A DNA stretch of 64,000 nt from positions 62,001-126,000 of the forward strand of contig CAKJVC010000104.1 of NCBI GenBank assembly GCA_918026815.1, given 5' to 3'. Positions within the stretch are counted from its first letter, which is position 1. Every line of letters begins with the position of its first letter. The stretch comes from Chalara sp. BL73 (Eukaryota > Ascomycota > Leotiomycetes > Helotiales). The notes under the pieces were generated by a model, which saw only the letters and a program-made list of their open reading frames with translations, did no database searches and was not told the DNA's origin. This document shows positions 59,014 through 64,000 of the stretch, piece after piece. The position numbers and the translations under genes were made by a program.

Positions 59014-59024
59014 GCGGCAGCCGA
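59014..59024. promoter_or_regulatory. CGG-N3-CCG motif (GCGGCAGCCGA)
   Basis: Seven of eight fixed positions of TCGG-N3-CCGA, core intact, about 195 bp upstream of the GliJ-like start. Four bases separate it from the next site. Confidence 0.5.
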
Positions 59025-59027
59025 GAC

Positions 59028-59038
59028 TCGGCCGCCGC
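59028..59038. promoter_or_regulatory. CGG-N3-CCG motif (TCGGCCGCCGC)
   Basis: Second copy in the dipeptidase promoter, again seven of eight fixed positions. Two sites 14 bp apart suggest cooperative binding, if they are real. Confidence 0.5.
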
Positions 59039-59368
59039 CAGCCTGCTGTTAAGTCCGTGCACCACCATTCCGATCACCTAAATAAGCGAGTATCAACTCC
59101 ACCAGATTAATTATTATTAAATAACTACTCAACTAAAATACCATCTAATGTAGAATCAGATGTATTGGCTTTTCTTTCCTTTTTTTTTCAAGCGTAGCTT
59201 TTCCTATAGCCAATTAAACCGTTTTAATTTTAGTAATGTCCGCAAACTTCGAATTTGGACTAGTTTTAACTTTTATTCGTTTTTTTGGCTTTGCTTTTTT
59301 AATTAAACTTCTAAAAACTGTATTTTATAGTTGTAATTTGCTAAAAAAAAAATTGCGTTTTAAATCTT

Positions 59369-59574
59369 TATCACGGAGAGTACTCAGTAGTGCAGCGAAC
59401 AGCTAATTGATTGTTGACAGTCCCAAAGAGCGAAGTGATATCATTGTATGTATACACGCTTGAAGAACAGGTAATCTACAGTTGAGCTGTTCTTATAAAT
59501 ATCAACTCCTTGGCCATCCTTGGCGTGCTCGCGTATCTACCCAATGACCCTCAACATGGATCGGTTCTGTAACA
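59369..59574. repeat. Solo LTR (206 bp)
   Basis: TATCACGG...CTGTAACA with 5-bp duplication ATCTT (59364-59368, 59575-59579). The first TG has become TA, as expected from G-to-A change. Same family as 60015-60220. Confidence 0.9.
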
Positions 59575-60014
59575 ATCTTTTTATAATTCCTTGAAACAAA
59601 AGTTTTTATGTAAAAAAATCACTGTTTTTAAATTTTAAAACCTAGCTATATAAACTTGAAATTTAGTCGATTTTGGAAAAGTAAATAAAGCTTTTTATAA
59701 AAACCTAATTACTGGAAGTTTACTAAAGCTTTGTATTACTTGTAAATTGTTTTTTTAAAATTGCTATTTTTTAAAAGCAAATAGCTTTAACAAAAGTTTT
59801 GTAATCGATTTTAGCTATAACCTAGTTGCTTTTTAACTAGCTTTAATAATTTTAGCAAACAAAGCTTTTTTTTAGCTTTATAACAGCAAGCCAAAAAGTT
59901 TTGTTTACTAATAAAACTAGAACTAGTCAAAAAAGTTAATCGACTTATTGTTGACTAGTAGTATGTTTATAAAAACGAAAAAACCGATAAATCTAAAAGT
60001 TGTAAAACATGCAA
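59575..60014. other. AT-rich DNA between two related LTRs
   Basis: 440 bp, AT-rich and non-coding. Because 59369-59574 has its own target duplication, the pair is not a simple short element. Confidence 0.5.
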
Positions 60015-60220
60015 TATTACGGAGAGTGCTTAGTAGTGCAGCGAACAGCTAATTAATGGTTGACAGTTCTAAATAGCTAAGTGATATTATTGTATATATA
60101 CACGCTTAAAAAACAAATAATTTACAATTAAACTGTTATTATAAATACTAACTTTTTAGCTATTTTTAGCGTGTTCGGGTATTTATTTAATAATTTTTAA
60201 TGTAAATCTGTTTTGTAATA
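60015..60220. repeat. LTR, second copy (206 bp), heavily mutated
   Basis: Same length and order as 59369-59574 (GGAGAGT, TAGTGCAGCGAACAGCTAAT), but with many transitions: TATTACGG start, TGTAATA end. No 5-bp duplication is recognisable. Confidence 0.85.
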
Positions 60221-60775
60221 CACTTTTTATTTTTTTCGTGCTATAATTTTATTAATTGAAAAACAGTTCGCAAAAATATTGCTTTTTGTAATATTTCAAA
60301 TTGTATACGTTTACTTTTTGTAAAACAAAAACGCGTTAGTATTGTTTTAAAAAAAGTTAATTTCGGAATTTAAATTTTTAAACGCGATATTGTAAACGTT
60401 AAGTTTTTTAGTAAACAAGTTGTAATTTATTGATTTTTGTTTATTTAATTACGAGCTTGCGGCCTTTTAGCATATGCGCTACGTCGCTACGCTCGAGTAG
60501 CTTATATACGGCTAAAAGAACTTAGCTCGCTCTGCGAGGCACGTGATTTATTTATTATTTTATTTAAAATTCGATACATAATTTTTTTTGGAAATTTCTT
60601 TTTTATAATTATTAGCAAAATAAATAGCAAAATAAATAGTAAAATAAATAGTAAAATAAGTATAATAAATTAAATATAGTAAAATAAAAATAGTAAAATA
60701 AATATAGTAAAATAAATAATAAAATAAATAGTTAAATAATAGAGATTTTTAATATTATATTAAACATTTCGTTTA
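60221..60775. repeat. AT-rich DNA with ATAGTAAAATAA tandem tract
   Basis: 60616-60735 is a run of about ten imperfect 11-13 bp units (AATAGTAAAATAA and variants). A small less AT-rich patch at 60450-60545 carries GCACGTGATTT. No gene. Confidence 0.7.
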
Positions 60776-60935
60776 TGTCACGTCGCGTGCTCCCAAGCAC
60801 ACGTGACCTATATTAGGCGAGCTCCCCGAGCTCCTCGTGTATATATAGCCTGCTTTTTTCGAGCTTCTTTTTCTTTCTTTATATAAATTCTCGTATAGTA
60901 CCACAGCTGCCCTTTGTATCTGTAAATCTACAGCT
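60776..60935 (+). repeat. Truncated LTR (family of 28666-28839)
   Basis: Begins TGTCACGTCGCGTGC and follows the solo LTR at 28666 through CACACGTGACC, CTCCCCGAGCTCC and TATATATAG to CTACAGCTT, then stops about 15 bp before the expected CGTGACA end, where other sequence is joined. Confidence 0.85.
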
Positions 60936-61215
60936 TATTGAAATAAGTATGCTAAGTTGACCACAGTCAACTTGAGGAAGAGAAGCTTGTGCTGTACGGA
61001 AGGTCTGCCCAATTGCAGTGGTTCAGAAAGAATAAATTGTTTAAATTAAGGAGCTTTACAGAAGTGCTCAGTAAAAAAAGTGCGACTTTTTCACTAATAA
61101 CTAAGCTATTACATAAAGTATAGCTTATACTTTACGAATAAACTATACTACTAATTTTTAACACTTTTATTTAGCACACTTGTAATAAAGCATATATTTA
61201 GCTTTTATTATTTTT
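60936..61215. other. Unassigned sequence between LTR fragment and copia relic
   Basis: Part normal, part AT-rich. It has a hairpin GTTGACCACAGTCAAC near 60956. It may include the 3' LTR of the copia element to the right, but no ends were found. Confidence 0.35.
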
Positions 61216-61470
61216 CTATTGCTTTTTTTTGTTTTTTTTGTTTTTACTTAATTTTAACGTTTTTTTTTTTCGAGCAAAAAGCCGTTTTCGTTTTTTTACT
61301 AGTTTTAATAAGCGGCAGTACTTTTTAAACGCGATACACTTAAAAAACTTTGTTAGTTTGTTTATAAATATAAACTTTGTAAATACGTACGTTATTTGTA
61401 TTTGTTTTTTTTCGGCTAAATCACGAATATAGTAATAGCAAATATTAATGTATTTTAAGCGTTTGTACAA
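61216..61470 (-). pseudogene. Ty1/copia RNase H C-terminal fragment
   Basis: An 84-codon minus-strand stretch reads YINICYYYIRDLAEKKQIQI followed by TYVFTKFIFINKLTKFFK. This lines up with the end of copia pol (K-H-I-D-I-R-Y-H-[FY]-I-R-x-L-V-E-x-G-x-I-x-[LI]-x-Y-V-P-T-x-x-x-x-A-D-x-L-T-K-P-L). His reads as Tyr, Asp as Asn, Pro as Phe, all by transitions. It places a copia element on the minus strand with its 3' end near 61.2 kb. Confidence 0.78.
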
Positions 61471-64000
61471 ATAAAAGTTTTTAATTAAAGTTAGCGCTTT
61501 TTAATTGTTTTTACGAATTTTTATAGTTCGCGAAAGTTTTTCGATATAATTTACGTGTTTTATATTACAAAAAATTTGTATTAGCTATTAGCTCGTTTTA
61601 GCGTATATAACTATTACAACGTATTTTAATTTCGTGCTAAATACAACTATTAAAATTTGTTTTATACTTTTTTAAAAAACAAACTTTTTGTAAAATATAG
61701 TAATATTGTTTAAAATGTTTTTATAGTTTGTTTTGCTTTTTGTTTAGTTAGCGTTTAAATAAAGTACTAAATTGCGGTTTTTTTATAAATACTGTATATA
61801 AACTTGTAACAATTTAAAACAGCATTTAAATACTGCTTTTAATCGATTTATAGTTTTTTTTTTTTCGGTTTTAAGTAATTTGTATATTTAAATTTTTTTT
61901 ATTTTTTTTAAGTTTTTAGCTGTAAATCGCAAAAAAAAGTAATTGTCGAACTATTTAACGTCGATTGTTTTAAATACTGCAAATATTATATTATTAACGT
62001 AAATAAATAAAATTAAGCCGAATTACGCGTATATAAACAAATACAAGTTTACTAAACTTTAAACAAAACTTTTTATAAACAAATAAAATTTATAAAATAA
62101 ATTTTAATTTTTTGTAGTTTGTTTTAGTTTATAAAAGTTTTATAAAATTCGTAAAATATATTTATTGTAAACTGTTACATTATTAAGTTTTGTTAAATAA
62201 ATTTTTTTTTAAAAAACGAATTTAATAAATACGTTTTTAATATCGAAGTAATAATATTTTAAATTTTTAACTATAATTATAATTAGTAAAATTCGTAACG
62301 TATTTATTCGAACTATTAATACAAAAGTTTTAAAATAGTTTTATTTATAAATTTGTAAAAAACTTTAAACAATTAATTTAGTTTTAAAACGTTTTATTAA
62401 TTTTTTTGAAATTGTTTTAATTGTAAAAATTTATTTAGTAAAAATTTCGTTGCAGTTTTTTAGTTTAAGTTTTTTTTTTAAAGTTTTATTAATAACAAAA
62501 AAAGCAAGTTTTTTTATAACGTTTTGTTATTGTAAATTGTAATTAAAATTATTTACAGTTTGCTTATAAATTGTAAAAATAAAAATTTTACTAACAATAA
62601 TATTAATTAATATTAATTAATATTAATTCGTTTATTTCGATCGAAAAAAAATTAATAAAAAAGTTGTTTATTACAAAAACTAATATAGTTTTAAAAAAAA
62701 ATTTATCGGTTTTTTGTTATTATTTTTGGCAGTTTAATTTTTGTAATATTTTTATAAAAAGTATTTTTTACAATTAAATTCGGTTTAATTTTTTAAGCCG
62801 AATTTAAAAAATTAAAAAAACTTTAAATTCGACAGTTTATTTTAAAATAATTTTAAGTTAATTTTAACAGTTTTTTTAGTTTATAATATTAAAACAGTAT
62901 TTTGTTAAATATATTTAGTAATTAGTTCGTTAAACGTATTTAATAAAAGTTTAAATTCGAGTTTTAAAATTTTTAATTTTTTGTTAATTAGTTTACTGTT
63001 TGTTTTATCGAAAAGTTCAATTGTAATTAATTTAACTATAAAATTCTTTTAAATTTTTATAACAAATTCGCTGCTTTTTATAAATTTAGTTATTGTTAGT
63101 ATTTAAATTTCGAAATTATTTATAATTTTAAATATTAATTTTAAATTAACAATTTAAAAAATAGTATTTTTTTTTGTTGTATTAGTACTAAAAAAAAGTT
63201 TTTTTAAAACTTTATTTAAAAACGAATTTAGTATATTTTATAAACTGTTTACGTTTTGTAATTTTAGTTTTATTGTTTTTTTTTTAATATTTTTATCGAT
63301 TTGTAATATTTTAACTTTAATTGTATATTTTAAATTTAACACGTAAACTTTAAATTAATAAATTATATTTTAGTAATAATTTATAAATATATTAATACGA
63401 CTTTTATTAACAAATTTATTATATTTTTTTTTAATAAAAAGTAATTTCGGATTTATATATAAATAATATTTGTTTTTTTATACGCGAATATAATCGATCG
63501 AAAATTTTTTGTTTATATAAATTTTTTTAAGTAAAATTTTTTTTTGTTAATTATTAATTTTATTGTTATACAGTTTTATAAATACGTATTAGTTTTTATA
63601 GTTTTATTTTAAAACTTTATAAATAAATTTGCTTTTTTAAAATATAGTTTTTACAAAGTTTTTAACTGTTTAAATACATTTTTTAGTAATATTGTTTTAA
63701 TATAATTTATAAACAATAATATATTGTAATCGAATATTGTTTTGCTAATATTAATTGTTTAAAAGTTTTTTTAGTTTTATAGTATTGTTTAATTTTACAT
63801 TTACGATTTTACAGCCGAATTTTAGTTTTATTTGTTTTTTTTAAATTTAAAAATTAAAAACTATTTTTCGTTTTGTTTTTATAATTAAAGTTTATATTTT
63901 GCGAATTATGTTATCGATTATTTTAAGAAAATATTTATTTTTGTAAACTGTAATAAAAAAAAGTTTGTATACGTTTACAAATATTAAATCGAAAATATAA
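61471..64000 (-). mobile_element. Probable copia pol upstream region, mutated
   Basis: Continuous very AT-rich DNA to the window end. From the orientation of the RNase H fragment the reverse transcriptase and integrase of the same element should lie here on the minus strand, but no motif is readable. A three-unit TATTAATTAA repeat is at 62601-62630. No gene. Confidence 0.45.

Larger units (their letters stand above)
58821..59368. other. Promoter of dipeptidase gene and transition to AT-rich block
   Basis: Normal composition to about 59100, with two palindromic motifs at 59014-59038. AT-rich from 59150. The plus-strand short frames at 58858-59110 cover the promoter and are not called. Confidence 0.5.

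Noticed and set aside
59369..60220. A short LTR element (TRIM) bounded by two 206-bp LTRs
   Set aside because: The left LTR has its own matching ATCTT duplication on both sides, so it is a solo LTR; the outer flanks of the pair do not match.
60616..60735. Regularly spaced repeats as a CRISPR array
   Set aside because: Units are 11-13 bp A/T-only words without unique spacers; the organism is a eukaryote.
61229..61432. Plus-strand 67-codon Phe-rich frame
   Set aside because: Antisense of the copia RNase H relic.

Overview
The window looks like a chromosome segment of a filamentous ascomycete (Pezizomycotina). Its protein genes have short GT-AG introns of about 50-130 bp, and it carries Ty3/gypsy and Ty1/copia retrotransposons, Tc1, hAT and foldback DNA elements. 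It falls into two sharply different compartments: very AT-rich, stop-riddled repeat DNA (about 1-25.4 kb, 27-39.3 kb, 55.7-57.2 kb and 59.1-64 kb) and a normal-composition gene island (about 39.7-58.8 kb, with one outlying gene near 26.2-26.8 kb). The AT-rich DNA shows C-to-T and G-to-A changes on both strands in repeated copies, as expected of repeat-induced point mutation (RIP). The context of the changes is unusual: C is lost after a pyrimidine, while C after a purine and much TCG survive.

The left block (about 4.5-24.6 kb) is a stack of nested retrotransposons that can be unpicked base by base. An old minus-strand gypsy (called GypsyC-1 here) was interrupted by GypsyA (6537-14103, target duplication GTTTA) and by GypsyB (15980-23217, target duplication AAAAC). 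GypsyB was then hit by a Tc1/mariner element (16316-17671). A complete sister copy, GypsyC-2 (31885-38633, target duplication ACTAA), lies further right inside a chromodomain gypsy (GypsyD) and provides the uninterrupted reference. Solo LTRs, one nested inside another, lie at 28.7, 30.9, 55.2-55.7 and 59.4 kb. A copia remnant fills the right end.

The gene island holds a set of biosynthetic genes of the epipolythiodioxopiperazine (ETP; gliotoxin/sirodesmin type) class. In order: a cytochrome P450 (minus), a GliK-like gamma-glutamyl cyclotransferase (plus), a second P450 (plus), a GliT-like thioredoxin-reductase-fold dithiol oxidase (minus), a DUF1857/SRPBCC protein (plus), a GliI-like PLP enzyme (minus), a GliG-like glutathione S-transferase (plus), a SAM methyltransferase (plus) and a GliJ-like dipeptidase (minus). 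From family knowledge, GliG adds glutathione to an oxidised diketopiperazine, GliK and GliJ trim the glutathione, GliI cleaves the C-S bonds and GliT closes the protective disulfide; the P450s and methyltransferase would tailor the molecule. All nine gene models close with intact frames after splicing.

No NRPS (GliP type), Zn2Cys6 regulator (GliZ type) or exporter (GliA type) gene is visible in the window. Copies of the CGG-N3-CCG motif, two of them exact TCGG-N3-CCGA, stand in nearly every promoter of the set. One exact copy lies upstream of the small NTF2/SnoaL-like gene at 26.2 kb, beyond about 13 kb of retrotransposons. This suggests that the cluster was split by repeat expansion and that its missing core genes may lie outside the window.
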